From assembly GCA_020859845.1 (NCBI GenBank), contig JAJBVL010000088.1:1-40500 (forward strand): DNA of 40,500 nt. The letters are read 5' to 3'. Below the pieces are notes generated by a model. The model was not told where the DNA came from. It was given only the letters and a program-made list of their open reading frames with translations, and did not search any database. The position numbers and the translations under genes were made by a program. Shown piece by piece: positions 8,521 through 17,469 of the stretch (position 1 is the first letter of the stretch; each line of letters begins with the position of its first letter). The stretch is from Bacteroidales bacterium (GTDB lineage Bacteria > Bacteroidota > Bacteroidia > Bacteroidales > Muribaculaceae).

Positions 8521-10191
8521 ATGGCACACGAAGAAGACGATCTCATACAGATATATGCCCAGAGCTTTCGCGACAACTGGGGTTTACCAGCCCTCACAGA
8601 GTATGTGGGGGGCAACTCGATGACCTATGGCGACTTTGCTCGCCATATAGCCCGCACCCATACCTTCTATAAAGAATGTGGACTCAAGCCCGGAGATAAA
8701 GTGGCCCTCGTAGGCAAAAACACCATCTCGTGGGTCACCACCTTTATGGCCACGATAACCTATGGAGCCGTGATTGTACCTATCCTGCAAGACTTCAACC
8801 CCCAGGATATGCAGCACATTATCAACCATAGCGAATCGCAGCTCCTGTTTGTGGCCGACTCGATATGGGAGCACCTTGAGTTTGAAAAAATGCCCAAGAT
8901 TAAGGTGGCTATGTCGCTCGACTCTCGGAAGGTGCTCGCTGAACATCCTTCTAATAGCGGCAAGGCTACTCGAGCTATTGCCGAGCTGCCACGCAAGTTT
9001 AAGACGGCCTATCCTAAAGGATACACTCCCGCGGATATCAACTATCCTTCATTCCCTAAAGATAGTGTAGCCGTAATCAACTACACCTCTGGCACAACGG
9101 GATTTTCCAAGGGGGTGATGCTTACGCTCGACAATCTGGCGGGCAATGTGGTGTATGGCCTCAAGTCGAAGCTTCATTTCCGCGGTTCGCGTTGCTTGTC
9201 GTTCTTGCCCTTGGCCCACGCTTACGGGTGTGCATTCGATATGCTTGTGCCTCTTGGCGCAGGTACCCACGTCACCCTTTTGGGCAAGATGCCCACCCCG
9301 AAGATTCTGCTCAAGGCATTTGCGGAGGTGAAGCCCAATCTTATCCTTCTCGTGCCACTTATCCTCGAGAAGATGTATCGCAACCAGATACAACCGTTGC
9401 TCCAACAACCCACCATGCGCAGGCTTCTGTCGTTGCCCTTGGTCAACAAAGCCATTTATCGCAAGATCAACAAGAAGCTCTCGGATGCTTTCGGTGGCGA
9501 ATTTGCAGAGGTGATAGTGGGAGGCGCTCCTATCAACCCAGAGGTTGAGGCCTTCCTACGCAAAATCCACTTCCGCTACACCGTAGCCTATGGCATGACC
9601 GAGTGTGGCCCACTAATCAGTTATCGCGACTGGCGATATTTCATCCTTGGTTCAAGCGGACGCACTCTGGAACACATTATGGAATCGAAGGTCCTATCGC
9701 CCGACCAAGCCAATATCCCTGGCGAAATATGCGTCCGTGGCCAAAACGTCATGAAGGGCTACTATAAAAATCCCGAAGCCACTGAGGCTGTGCTCGACGA
9801 AGAGGGATGGCTCCATACAGGCGACATGGGCACCATCAGCGATGATGGCACAATCTTTATAAAAGGTCGCTATAAGACTATGATTCTCTCGGGCAGCGGA
9901 CAAAACATCTACCCCGAAGAGATTGAAGCCAAGCTCAATAATATGCCTTACGTGGCCGAAAGCTTGATAGTAGACCGTGGCAAGAAACTTGTAGCACTCG
10001 TTTATCCCGACTATGAAGCTATGGATGCCGCTGGAGTGACCGCCGACGACCTTCCCCGCATCATGGAGGAAGTGAGACTGGACCTCAACAAGCTGGTGGC
10101 TCCTTATGAAAGGATCGATGAGATGCAGCTGAGGCCCAATGAATTTGAAAAGACACCTAAAAAGTCGATTAAGCGATTCTTGTATACTTAA
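8521..10191 (+). CDS. long-chain fatty acid-CoA ligase (AMP-binding)
   Basis: 556 residues from the ATG at 8521. An adenylate-forming enzyme: the P-loop-like motif NYTSGTTGFSKGVMLT lies near 187-202, YGMTECGP near 357-364 and the hinge/A8 region GRYKTMILSGSGQNIYPEEIE near 449-469. A catalytic Lys sits in the C-terminal TPKKSIKRFLY. It activates fatty acids with ATP and CoA in the cytoplasm or at the inner membrane. The start was chosen because the promoter -7 box occupies 8453-8460; an ATG at 8482 would add 13 residues. A palindromic terminator follows at 10206-10231. Substrate chain length is inferred from family resemblance only. Confidence 0.92.
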   Translation: MAHEEDDLIQIYAQSFRDNWGLPALTEYVGGNSMTYGDFARHIARTHTFYKECGLKPGDKVALVGKNTISWVTTFMATITYGAVIVPILQDFNPQDMQHIINHSESQLLFVADSIWEHLEFEKMPKIKVAMSLDSRKVLAEHPSNSGKATRAIAELPRKFKTAYPKGYTPADINYPSFPKDSVAVINYTSGTTGFSKGVMLTLDNLAGNVVYGLKSKLHFRGSRCLSFLPLAHAYGCAFDMLVPLGAGTHVTLLGKMPTPKILLKAFAEVKPNLILLVPLILEKMYRNQIQPLLQQPTMRRLLSLPLVNKAIYRKINKKLSDAFGGEFAEVIVGGAPINPEVEAFLRKIHFRYTVAYGMTECGPLISYRDWRYFILGSSGRTLEHIMESKVLSPDQANIPGEICVRGQNVMKGYYKNPEATEAVLDEEGWLHTGDMGTISDDGTIFIKGRYKTMILSGSGQNIYPEEIEAKLNNMPYVAESLIVDRGKKLVALVYPDYEAMDAAGVTADDLPRIMEEVRLDLNKLVAPYERIDEMQLRPNEFEKTPKKSIKRFLYT

Positions 10192-10193
10192 TA

Positions 10194-10247
10194 AGGGGTA
10201 TAGGGCTTATAGGCCTTACAGGGCCTATAAGGCTTATAAAGCTTAGA
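10194..10247. repeat. degenerate 9-bp tandem array between convergent genes
   Basis: Six adjoining nonamers: AGGGGTATA, GGGCTTATA, GGCCTTACA, GGGCCTATA, AGGCTTATA, AAGCTTAGA. The array starts 2 bases after the ligase stop codon and its last unit contains the stop codon of the PAP2 gene (10243-10245). Confidence 0.75.
10206..10231. terminator. bidirectional terminator hairpin
   Basis: Perfect 10-bp inverted repeat CTTATAGGCC / GGCCTATAAG with a 6-base loop, between the convergent ligase and PAP2 genes. It lies inside the nonamer array and lacks a long U run, so its strength is uncertain. Confidence 0.55.
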
Positions 10248-10809
10248 AGGTAATAGCGAGGGCAGCCCCAAAAGGGGTCACTGCCACGGCCACATCGTTT
10301 TTTATCCCCAACACTTTCTTTTCCCACGGCAATAGCAAGCGGGCCAACTGTACCGAGCCCACGCCTATCACCGCTCCCGCTATGACATCGGTGGTGTAAT
10401 GACGGTCATGCACCACTCGAAGCACTCCCACAGTAGTGGCCATAGCATAACATCCCATCCCCCACCATAGGCCATAATTAATCCTTACCTGCTCCGCTCC
10501 CATAAAGGCACGCGCAGTGTGGCCCGACGGGAAAGAGCGATTGTCGCTATGGTCGGGGCGCTCGCGATGGACAATGCGCTTGCCTGCCTCGGTAATGCCC
10601 AATGTTAGGGCCCACGATGTCACCTGAAAGCATAGGCGCTCTTGTCGACTATAAGGCGAAGAAAGCGAGGTAAATCTTAAGGCTGTGTTTACTACCGATG
10701 GGCCAAACTGCAAGTAGTCCTCAAGATAATCAGCCTTTGCTGGTAAAGAGACAGTCAGCATCAAGATCGTAATGACCATGATGCTGACTGTATGCTTAAA
10801 TGTTGTCAT
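10243..10809 (-). CDS. PAP2-family membrane/periplasmic phosphatase
   Basis: 188 residues. It carries the complete three-part PAP2 active site: K-X6-RP (Lys77 to Pro85), PSGH (94-97) and R-X5-H-X3-D (Arg131, His137, Asp141). The N-terminus (ITILMLTVSLPAKA) looks like a signal peptide. The C-terminus ends in ALAITF, possibly beta-structured. Relatives hydrolyse phosphatidic acid, undecaprenyl diphosphate or lipid A phosphates; I cannot tell which applies. It is the last gene of the minus-strand run nrnA, DUF4827, glmM, PAP2, 31 bases after glmM. Confidence 0.88.
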   Translation of the reverse strand: MTTFKHTVSIMVITILMLTVSLPAKADYLEDYLQFGPSVVNTALRFTSLSSPYSRQERLCFQVTSWALTLGITEAGKRIVHRERPDHSDNRSFPSGHTARAFMGAEQVRINYGLWWGMGCYAMATTVGVLRVVHDRHYTTDVIAGAVIGVGSVQLARLLLPWEKKVLGIKNDVAVAVTPFGAALAITF

Positions 10810-10840
10810 AGCGATGGGGGTATGACCAGATAGCCACTCT

Positions 10841-12232
10841 CTACTTGCCAGTCAACCTATTTATGACGGCCTTAATCTGCTCAGCCAGCTCGTCGGCGGC
10901 TTCCATCGTGGAGGCCTCGGAGTAGATACGTATGATAGGCTCGGTATTGCTCTTGCGGAGGTGTACCCAGCTATCGGCAAAGTCAATCTTCACGCCATCG
11001 ATATCGGTGATGGTCTCGTTGGCATAGAGCTTCTTCACCTCGGCAAGGATAGCATCAACGTTGATTTCGGGAGTAAGTTCTATCTTGTTCTTGGCAATGG
11101 CATAGGGAGGATAAGTGGCCTTGAGCTCTGTCACCTTCTTGCCGCTCTTGGCCAGCAGGGTGAGGAAGAGAGCCACGCCCACCAGAGCATCGCGTCCATA
11201 ATGAGCCTCGGGATAAATCACGCCGCCATTACCTTCGCCACCTATCACAGCGCCTGTCTCCTTCATCTTGGTGACCACATTCACCTCGCCTACAGCCGCT
11301 GCCGAGTAGCTGCAGCCATGACGCTGGGTGACGTCGCGCAACGCACGCGAGGAGCTGAGATTTGACACCGTGGAGCCGGGGGTGTGGCTGAGGATATAGT
11401 CGGCTACAGCCACAAGGGTATATTCCTCGACAAACATCTCGCCATTCTCCATGACGATAGCCAGACGGTCCACATCGGGGTCAACCACAAATCCCACATC
11501 GGCCACGCCTTGGCGCATGAGGTCAGAGATTTGGGTAAGGTTTTCGGGAATTGGCTCTGGAGTGTGGGCAAACTTGCCTGTGGCTTCGCAGTTGAGCTCT
11601 ATGACATTCTTTACGCCGAGAGCACGCAGCAACTGTGGTATCACTACACCACCCACCGAATTGACAGCATCCACAGCCACGGTGAAATTAGCCTTGGCAA
11701 TGGCTTCGCGGTCGACGAGCTTGAGAGCCAACACTTGCTCGATGTGCTTACGATTATACGTGGTGTTGACAGCTTCATGGCCCAAAGCATCGATTTCGGC
11801 AAAGGTATAAGAATCGGCAGCTGCTATGGCGAGCACCTCTTTGCCTTGAGCGTCGTTGAGAAATTCGCCTTTCTCATTGAGGAGCTTGAGAGCGTTCCAC
11901 TGCTTGGGGTTGTGACTGGCGGTGATAATAATACCACCGCAGGCGTTCTCAGCTGTCACTGCTATTTCGGTAGTGGGGGTGGAAGCGAGGCCGATGTTGA
12001 CCACGTCGAAGCCCATCCCACAGAGGGTAGCCACCACGATGTCGCTCACCATCTGTCCCGACAGGCGGGCGTCGCGCCCAACGACAATGACATTCGAAGT
12101 CTTGGTCGTAGAGCGACGGATAAATGTAGCGTAGGCAGCTGTAAACTTTACAATGTCGAGAGGCGATAGGCCTTCTCCCGGGGCGCCACCAATCGTGCCG
12201 CGGATGCCCGAAATCGATTTGATTAAAGCCAT
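10841..12232 (-). CDS. glmM: phosphoglucosamine mutase (phosphohexomutase family)
   Basis: 463 residues, full length. The alpha-D-phosphohexomutase landmarks are all present: the phosphoserine loop TASHNP (Ser106), the metal loop DPDVDR (251-256), the sugar-specificity loop GEGNGG (332-337) and a C-terminal phosphate-binding loop RKSNTEPIIRIYSE. It interconverts glucosamine 6- and 1-phosphate for UDP-GlcNAc, feeding peptidoglycan and LPS. The GEGNGG loop differs from the classical bacterial GlmM loop and resembles GlmM/ManB-like mutases of Bacteroidota and archaea, so phosphomannomutase or phosphoglucomutase activity is possible. It follows the DUF4827 gene by 32 bases. Confidence 0.88.
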   Translation of the reverse strand: MALIKSISGIRGTIGGAPGEGLSPLDIVKFTAAYATFIRRSTTKTSNVIVVGRDARLSGQMVSDIVVATLCGMGFDVVNIGLASTPTTEIAVTAENACGGIIITASHNPKQWNALKLLNEKGEFLNDAQGKEVLAIAAADSYTFAEIDALGHEAVNTTYNRKHIEQVLALKLVDREAIAKANFTVAVDAVNSVGGVVIPQLLRALGVKNVIELNCEATGKFAHTPEPIPENLTQISDLMRQGVADVGFVVDPDVDRLAIVMENGEMFVEEYTLVAVADYILSHTPGSTVSNLSSSRALRDVTQRHGCSYSAAAVGEVNVVTKMKETGAVIGGEGNGGVIYPEAHYGRDALVGVALFLTLLAKSGKKVTELKATYPPYAIAKNKIELTPEINVDAILAEVKKLYANETITDIDGVKIDFADSWVHLRKSNTEPIIRIYSEASTMEAADELAEQIKAVINRLTGK

Positions 12233-12264
12233 GGTACTGTAGTTTTTTCTATTTTTGGTTACAA

Positions 12265-12825
12265 TTAGATTTGTGATTTATAGTAGCGGAGATGATAGAG
12301 GAAGGGGTTGACATAGGAGATCTCTTCGGTCCATCCATACTGCGACTTCACTACCAGGTTGACCTCACAGTTGAGAGGCAGATAAGAGAGAGGGAGCTGG
12401 ATGGCAGTGCCCCACTGGTATGACGATTCGAGAGAGTAGTTGCCAAAGCGGAAGGAGGTGCTTCCATACTCCATCGTCGTCTCGTTGCCCTCGGTGACAT
12501 CCCAGTTGTCGGTGCCGTAATAAGCAATGTTGTAGCGAGTGAAGCGGAAGTAGATGAGCTGGTTGTCGGTGGCCATGGGGCCCGAGCCGGCGTTGAGCAC
12601 CTGCATATAGATATTCCCCTCATCATCCATCTGATAATAAGGAGCGTCTGGTCCCACTTCAAATACAGTGTCGGCAGGGATGGAGGCAATCACTCGCTGG
12701 TCGGCCAAGAAGCGATTGACGTTGAAGTTTTCATCATCCAGCAGCTCAGCGTAGCTCGTGGTGTCGCTGCAGGAGGAGATGCCGATGACTAATAGAAGCG
12801 ATATGCAATAAATGAGTTTCTTCAT
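12265..12825 (-). CDS. DUF4827 lipoprotein
   Basis: 186 residues. A lipoprotein signal peptide ends at Cys19 in GISSCS, so it should be lipid-anchored in the envelope. The rest matches what I know of the DUF4827 family: a compact, aromatic-rich domain with an FKBP-like pattern (IYMQVLNAGSG, QLIYFRFTRYNIA, GTAIQLPLSYLP, CEVNLVVKSQYG). The FKBP-like middle suggests a fold related to peptidyl-prolyl isomerases, but activity is unproven. Gene order nrnA - DUF4827 - glmM is, from memory, common in Bacteroidales. Function unknown. Confidence 0.8.
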   Translation of the reverse strand: MKKLIYCISLLLVIGISSCSDTTSYAELLDDENFNVNRFLADQRVIASIPADTVFEVGPDAPYYQMDDEGNIYMQVLNAGSGPMATDNQLIYFRFTRYNIAYYGTDNWDVTEGNETTMEYGSTSFRFGNYSLESSYQWGTAIQLPLSYLPLNCEVNLVVKSQYGWTEEISYVNPFLYHLRYYKSQI

Positions 12826-12885
12826 TGGGTGATAATATAGAGTGAAAAGTAATCAGTCGTATAAGTGATGAATGATGAGCCATAA

Positions 12886-13929
12886 TTAGCGGGGGAGATA
12901 GCAATCATAAGCGTCAAGCGACCCCAGCAGACGGTCAACGGCCTCTTGCAGACTGCCGTGCCATTCGCCGCCAGCAGCGTTGAGATGGCCACCGCCGCCA
13001 AAGAGCTCGATGCAAATCTTGTTGACGGGGAAGTTGCCCTGGCTGCGTAGGGATATCTTGACAAATCCAGGCTCGTCCTCGCGCAAGAAGGCGCTCCACA
13101 CCACGCTTGGGATGCTCAGCGGCTCGTTGACAAGGCCTTCGGTGTCGCCCTTCGTATAGTCAAACTTATTAAGTTCTTCGCGAGTAAGGGTGATAAGAGC
13201 CATCTGGTGTTGAGGCATGAGCTGCATCTTTTCGTAGATGGCATAGCCGCAAAGGCGCAGACGCTGTGGCGAGTTGGTGTTGCAGGCTTTGATATACAAG
13301 CGGTCCTTATCTATACCCTTGCGCAGCAGGTTGGCAATGATGATATAGAGGCGGGGGTCGTTGGAGTTATAGGAGAAGTTGCCCGTATCGGTCATCATGC
13401 CGGTAAAGATGCACTCTGCGCCTTGTCGACTGACAGAGCGTTCAAGGCCCATGGCGTCTATGAGTTGATAGAGGAGTGCGCTCGTAGAGGAGCATTCGGG
13501 ATGCGACACTATGATATCGGCAAAGTGTTCGGGCTCCAGATGATGGTCCACCAGCACCTTGCAGGCTTTCGACTCCTCCACAAAGGGGGCGCAGCGATCG
13601 ATGCGCTTCAGGACGTTGAAGTCAAGGCAGAAAATAGCGTCGGCTGTCAACATCAGATTGCGAGCCTTCTCTGCAAATCGCGAGGCCACGACTATCTCGT
13701 TTGCCCCGGGAAGAAACATCAGGGAGTGGGTGGGCTGGTCGGGGGTAATGACATAGGCATTCTTCCCCAGGGAGCTCAGAAGCCAGTATAGTCCGAGACT
13801 TGAACCCATAGCATCGCCATCGGGAGTGATATGGCATAGGATTGCCACCTTCTGCGCAGAGGCTATCACTTCTCTTACGCGAAGGGCTGTGGCTGGGTCG
13901 ATGAGGTTATGGTAATAGCTACGTGCCAT
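12886..13929 (-). CDS. nrnA: DHH/DHHA1 phosphoesterase, NrnA-type oligoribonuclease/pAp phosphatase
   Basis: 347 residues. DHH motifs: HITPDGD (33-39), CLDFN (101-105), VDHH (127-130) and MTDTG (179-183). The DHHA1 substrate-binding domain ends with GGGGHLNAAGG near 313-323. Such enzymes trim nano-RNAs of 2-5 nucleotides and dephosphorylate 3'-phosphoadenosine 5'-phosphate in the cytoplasm. It is the first gene of a minus-strand operon with a -7 box at 13963-13970. Members of the same family can also act on cyclic dinucleotides or linear dinucleotides such as pApA. Confidence 0.88.
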   Translation of the reverse strand: MARSYYHNLIDPATALRVREVIASAQKVAILCHITPDGDAMGSSLGLYWLLSSLGKNAYVITPDQPTHSLMFLPGANEIVVASRFAEKARNLMLTADAIFCLDFNVLKRIDRCAPFVEESKACKVLVDHHLEPEHFADIIVSHPECSSTSALLYQLIDAMGLERSVSRQGAECIFTGMMTDTGNFSYNSNDPRLYIIIANLLRKGIDKDRLYIKACNTNSPQRLRLCGYAIYEKMQLMPQHQMALITLTREELNKFDYTKGDTEGLVNEPLSIPSVVWSAFLREDEPGFVKISLRSQGNFPVNKICIELFGGGGHLNAAGGEWHGSLQEAVDRLLGSLDAYDCYLPR

Positions 13930-13962
13930 ATGTTAAGGAATGCCATTTTCTTAATTAGGCTA

Positions 13963-13970
13963 CAAAGATA
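13963..13970 (-). promoter_or_regulatory. -7 element for the nrnA operon
   Basis: TATCTTTG on the minus strand, exact TAnnTTTG match, 33 bases before the nrnA start. No clear -33 TTG. Confidence 0.55.
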
Positions 13971-13993
13971 AGAATAGTTGTTGGATTGTTGCT

Positions 13994-14024
13994 TTTGAAA
14001 TGTAGTAAATAATACTTAAATTTG
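13994..14024 (+). promoter_or_regulatory. promoter for the DUF3078 gene
   Basis: TTTG (13994-13997), a 19-base spacer, then TAAATTTG (14017-14024), both exact to the Bacteroidota consensus, about 30 bases before the start codon. It diverges from the nrnA promoter. Confidence 0.7.
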
Positions 14025-14053
14025 TGGCAAATTTGTAAATCAATCATACTACA

Positions 14054-15469
14054 ATGTCCCAGAGAGCTTCATTCATCACTCATAAATGCCACTATATCAG
14101 GGTTGCCATAGCATTCACTGTATGCATGGTGGGCTTTTTTGCCACTGAGGCATACGCTCAGAAATACACGTTTCGTGAGCTTTTTCTCCAGCAGCGCTCC
14201 AATACGGCCGACACTACAGCCATAACTTTCCCACTGACGAGCGCCAACGATGTGTGTCTCGACCGCGACCTCTTTGATGTTTACACCCTCGAAGAAGACT
14301 CAGCCGCCCCCCGCCCCGTGGCTCCCCTTCCCATAGGCTATTATAGGCCCGTGGTCTATGACGAATACCCTTTTCTTGATACGCTCACCATCTATCAGCC
14401 ACAACACGAGCCAGTAGCGGCCCAAGCATTCCAATGGCTCGACGATATAGAGGGTAGCACCCAGCAGGTGGCCCACGCTCGCCGCAGCTATCTTGTCAAT
14501 CAGCCCTTTGGTGTAAAATATCTACTATGGCTGCTCCCCGAAAAACCGGAGAATCTTGATGCCACCGTGGATGCCACGGTCAGCAAGATAGAGATGCGTG
14601 AATATGCTCTTGGCAACAAGGTTGACGAGGTGAAAGAGACTATCGACAAGGAGCGTATCAACTGGATACAGACCTTCAACGGCTCTGTCCACTTCTCACA
14701 GACCTACGTGTCGCCCAACTGGTACCAGGGTGGCAACAACAACTTGGTGATACTCATCAACGCCCTCTACAACATCAAGCTTAACCAGAAGTTTTATCCC
14801 AAGCTACTATTTGACACAACAGTGCAATATAAGTTGGGGCTCAACAGCGCCCCCGACGACTCTCTTCGCTCATATAATATTAGCGAAGACTTGTTCCAAA
14901 TCAACAGCACATTTGGTTACAAGGCAGCCAGCAGGTGGTACTACTCGGCCACGCTCTATTTTAAGACACAGTTTCTCAACAACTACGCCAGCAATAGCCG
15001 CGACTTGAAAGCCGCTATCCTGTCGCCGGGCGAACTCAATGTGGGTCTTGGTATGACCTACGACTATACCAATCCCAAAAAGACCTTTACCATCGGCGCC
15101 TCCATCTCGCCTCTGGCTTGGAACATGAAGACATGCTTCAACAGTCGCATCGACGAGACGCTCTACGACATCAAGGAGGGACACCATACGGTGAGCCAAT
15201 TTGGTTCGAGCGCAGAGATAAAGATAGCCTGGAAGATAGCCTATAATATTAGTTATTCTACACGTCTTTTCGCCTTCACCGACTACGATTACTTCCAAGG
15301 CGACTGGGAGCATACCCTCAACTTTGATATCAACCGCTATCTCTCCACTTCGATCTACGCCCACCTGCGCTACGACACCTCGTCGCCGCGCTACAACGAC
15401 CATTGGCACCAACTCCAGATAAAAGAGATACTGAGCTTTGGTTTCCAATACAAGTTTGAGACCAAATGA
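14054..15469 (+). CDS. DUF3078 outer-membrane beta-barrel protein
   Basis: 471 residues. A signal peptide (VAIAFTVCMVGFFATEAYAQ) should be cut near residue 36. Residues 40-200 are a variable, probably periplasmic region. From about 210 the sequence turns into the DUF3078 domain (INWIQTFNGSVHFSQTYVSPNWYQGGNNN, then alternating aromatic strands LYFKTQFLNNYAS, LNVGLGMTYDY, IAYNISYSTRLFAFTDYDY), consistent with an outer-membrane barrel. No ligand or enzyme activity is known for the family. Its stop overlaps the next start (ATGA at 15466-15469), so it is translationally coupled to the MATE transporter. Confidence 0.85.
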   Translation: MSQRASFITHKCHYIRVAIAFTVCMVGFFATEAYAQKYTFRELFLQQRSNTADTTAITFPLTSANDVCLDRDLFDVYTLEEDSAAPRPVAPLPIGYYRPVVYDEYPFLDTLTIYQPQHEPVAAQAFQWLDDIEGSTQQVAHARRSYLVNQPFGVKYLLWLLPEKPENLDATVDATVSKIEMREYALGNKVDEVKETIDKERINWIQTFNGSVHFSQTYVSPNWYQGGNNNLVILINALYNIKLNQKFYPKLLFDTTVQYKLGLNSAPDDSLRSYNISEDLFQINSTFGYKAASRWYYSATLYFKTQFLNNYASNSRDLKAAILSPGELNVGLGMTYDYTNPKKTFTIGASISPLAWNMKTCFNSRIDETLYDIKEGHHTVSQFGSSAEIKIAWKIAYNISYSTRLFAFTDYDYFQGDWEHTLNFDINRYLSTSIYAHLRYDTSSPRYNDHWHQLQIKEILSFGFQYKFETK

Positions 15470-16896
15470 GCGCCTCGCTTCCCAAGGGAGGAAGTAGCAG
15501 CCGTCTCTCCGACGAGAAGCGGCTCTATGCCTTATCCCATGGCCCCATAGGTCGCCTTATCTGGGACTATAGCCTACCGGCGGTGGTGGGGATGGTGGTG
15601 ATGAGCATCTACAATGTCATCGACCGCATCTTCATAGGCCAAGGCGTGGGCCCGGAGGCTATTGCGGGCTTGGCCATCACCTTCCCCGTGATGAACATCT
15701 CGGCTGCATTGGGCGTCTTGATAGGCGCCGGAGGAGCGGCCCGAATGTCGATAATGCTTGGAGCCGGCGACCACGCCAGCGCTCAGCGAGTGCTTGGCAA
15801 CACGTTGGTGCTAATCCTCATCAACGCCACACTCTACCTCACTGTCTTTGCCATCTTTCTCGACCCCATTCTGAGGGCCTTTGGAGCCAGCGCAGCTTCG
15901 CTCCCCTACGCTCGCGACTTCATGCTCTATATCCTCCCCGGTATGTTGGTGATGAACATCTCGTTCACCTTCAACAACCTGATGCGTGCCTCGGGCTACC
16001 CTGCGCGTGCCATGGTCACTATGATAATCGGCGCTGGGGTCAATATCATTTTAGCTCCAATATTTATCTTCTGGCTTGGATGGGGCATCAAGGGGGCAGC
16101 TATCGCCACGGATATCTCCATGACCTTCTCAGCCATCTTCGTGATGAGCCACTTCTTTAACAAGAAGAGCGTGGTCCACTTCACCCCTGGCATCTACCGA
16201 TTGAAGGCTTCCATTGTGTGGGGTATCCTCAGTATAGGCGCAGCGCCTTCGGTGGTCAATATAGCCTCGTGCTTTATCAACGTCATCATCAATCGCACCC
16301 TCTATGAATATGGCAGCGACAATGCCGTGGCTGCCGCAGGCATCTTTACCACCTACACCTCGATGCTTACGTCGGTGGTGGTGGGGCTGTGTCAAGGAGT
16401 GCAGCCCATCATGGGTTTTAATTATGGAGCTGGCCTTTACGGGCGTCTGCGCCGTGCGTTCTGGATAGCGTCATGTTGGGCGTTGATAGTCACCACGGCA
16501 GGCACTCTCTTTGGCATCAGTTGCCCAGGGCTCGTGGCCAAGGCCTTTACCACCGATGGCGATCTTATCGCCGTCACCGAGAATGCTCTGCGCTTGTCGT
16601 TGAGGCTCTTCTGGGTGGTGGGCTTCCAGATAGTCTCCACCACTCTCTTCCAGTCGATAGGTCAGGCAGGCAAGTCGATATTCTTGGGGCTTACGCGCCA
16701 AGTGCTTTTCCTTATCCCATTGTTGCTATGGTTGCCAGGGATTTGGGGTCTCGATGGTGTATGGCTTTCCTTCCCTTTGAGCGATATTTTTGCCACAGCC
16801 ATATCCATCGTCCTGCTCTGGTGGCAGTTGCGCCAACTCGATGCCTCTCAGCCTATAGTAAGCGCCGAAGCTATAGAAGAGCGAGAGCTTTCTTGA
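15466..16896 (+). CDS. MATE-family multidrug/cation antiporter
   Basis: 476 residues with about twelve hydrophobic helices in the two-bundle MATE pattern. Conserved pieces include GRLIWDYSLPAVVGMVVMSIYNVIDRIFIG at the start, the ITFPVMNISAALGVLIGAGG loop, ASGYPARAMVTMIIGAGVNIILAPIFIF, and the second-half equivalent GLCQGVQPIMGFNYGA. This arrangement resembles the NorM/DinF-MepA subgroup that exports cationic drugs or metabolites using Na+ or H+. The start codon overlaps the preceding gene, and the last 26 bases overlap convergent ruvA. Substrate unknown. Confidence 0.92.
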   Translation: MSASLPKGGSSSRLSDEKRLYALSHGPIGRLIWDYSLPAVVGMVVMSIYNVIDRIFIGQGVGPEAIAGLAITFPVMNISAALGVLIGAGGAARMSIMLGAGDHASAQRVLGNTLVLILINATLYLTVFAIFLDPILRAFGASAASLPYARDFMLYILPGMLVMNISFTFNNLMRASGYPARAMVTMIIGAGVNIILAPIFIFWLGWGIKGAAIATDISMTFSAIFVMSHFFNKKSVVHFTPGIYRLKASIVWGILSIGAAPSVVNIASCFINVIINRTLYEYGSDNAVAAAGIFTTYTSMLTSVVVGLCQGVQPIMGFNYGAGLYGRLRRAFWIASCWALIVTTAGTLFGISCPGLVAKAFTTDGDLIAVTENALRLSLRLFWVVGFQIVSTTLFQSIGQAGKSIFLGLTRQVLFLIPLLLWLPGIWGLDGVWLSFPLSDIFATAISIVLLWWQLRQLDASQPIVSAEAIEERELS

Positions 16897-17452
16897 TGGC
16901 CGCTTCGACGGTGATTGAGGGCTCTCCTTCGATAATCTTTTTGAGCACCTTCTGTGCGGCTGGCCTCGGAAAACCGAGCATGGTCATGGCAGCCAAGGCT
17001 TCCTCCATCACTTGTGTGCTGGCGGTGGATGCCTCGATTACTACTCCCTCGGTGGGCTTCACTTTGTCTTTAAGGTCCACAATAATGCGCTGGGCCGTTT
17101 TCAGTCCTATGCCTTTGACGGTCTTGAGACGTCCATGGTCGCCCCCCACTATCACCATCTCCAGCTCGGGAGCCGAGATGGCTGAAAGGATGGTGCGAGC
17201 TGTGTTGGGGCCTACGCCACTCACGCCTATCAGAAGGCGAAAGAGATTGCGCTCTTGCTCCGTGGCAAAGCCATAGAGGTCGTGGCTATCTTCTCGTATC
17301 ATCTCGTGGACAAGCAGCTTGGCGCGTTCTTGCCCTTGCAGGGCATCATAGCTTGAGAGCGATATATTGAGCAGATAGCCCACCCCGCCACAGTCCACCA
17401 CCGCCTGTGTGGGTGCCAAGGAGGCTATCTGTCCATAAAGATATTCTATCAT
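16871..17452 (-). CDS. ruvA: Holliday junction branch-migration protein RuvA
   Basis: 193 residues, normal length. An OB-fold domain I begins MIEYLYGQIASL. Domain II has two helix-hairpin-helix elements (LLIGVSGVGPNTARTILSAI near 73-92 and LKTVKGIGLKTAQRIIVDL near 109-127). The C-terminal domain III (ALAAMTMLGFPRPAAQKVLKKI) contacts RuvB. RuvA tetramers bind four-way DNA junctions and load the RuvB motor. It sits 17 bases after a propeller lipoprotein gene on the same strand and overlaps the MATE gene end by 26 bases; ruvB and ruvC are not adjacent. Confidence 0.95.
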   Translation of the reverse strand: MIEYLYGQIASLAPTQAVVDCGGVGYLLNISLSSYDALQGQERAKLLVHEMIREDSHDLYGFATEQERNLFRLLIGVSGVGPNTARTILSAISAPELEMVIVGGDHGRLKTVKGIGLKTAQRIIVDLKDKVKPTEGVVIEASTASTQVMEEALAAMTMLGFPRPAAQKVLKKIIEGEPSITVEAAIKKALALL

Positions 17453-17469
17453 AGGATATTAAGTTATGA

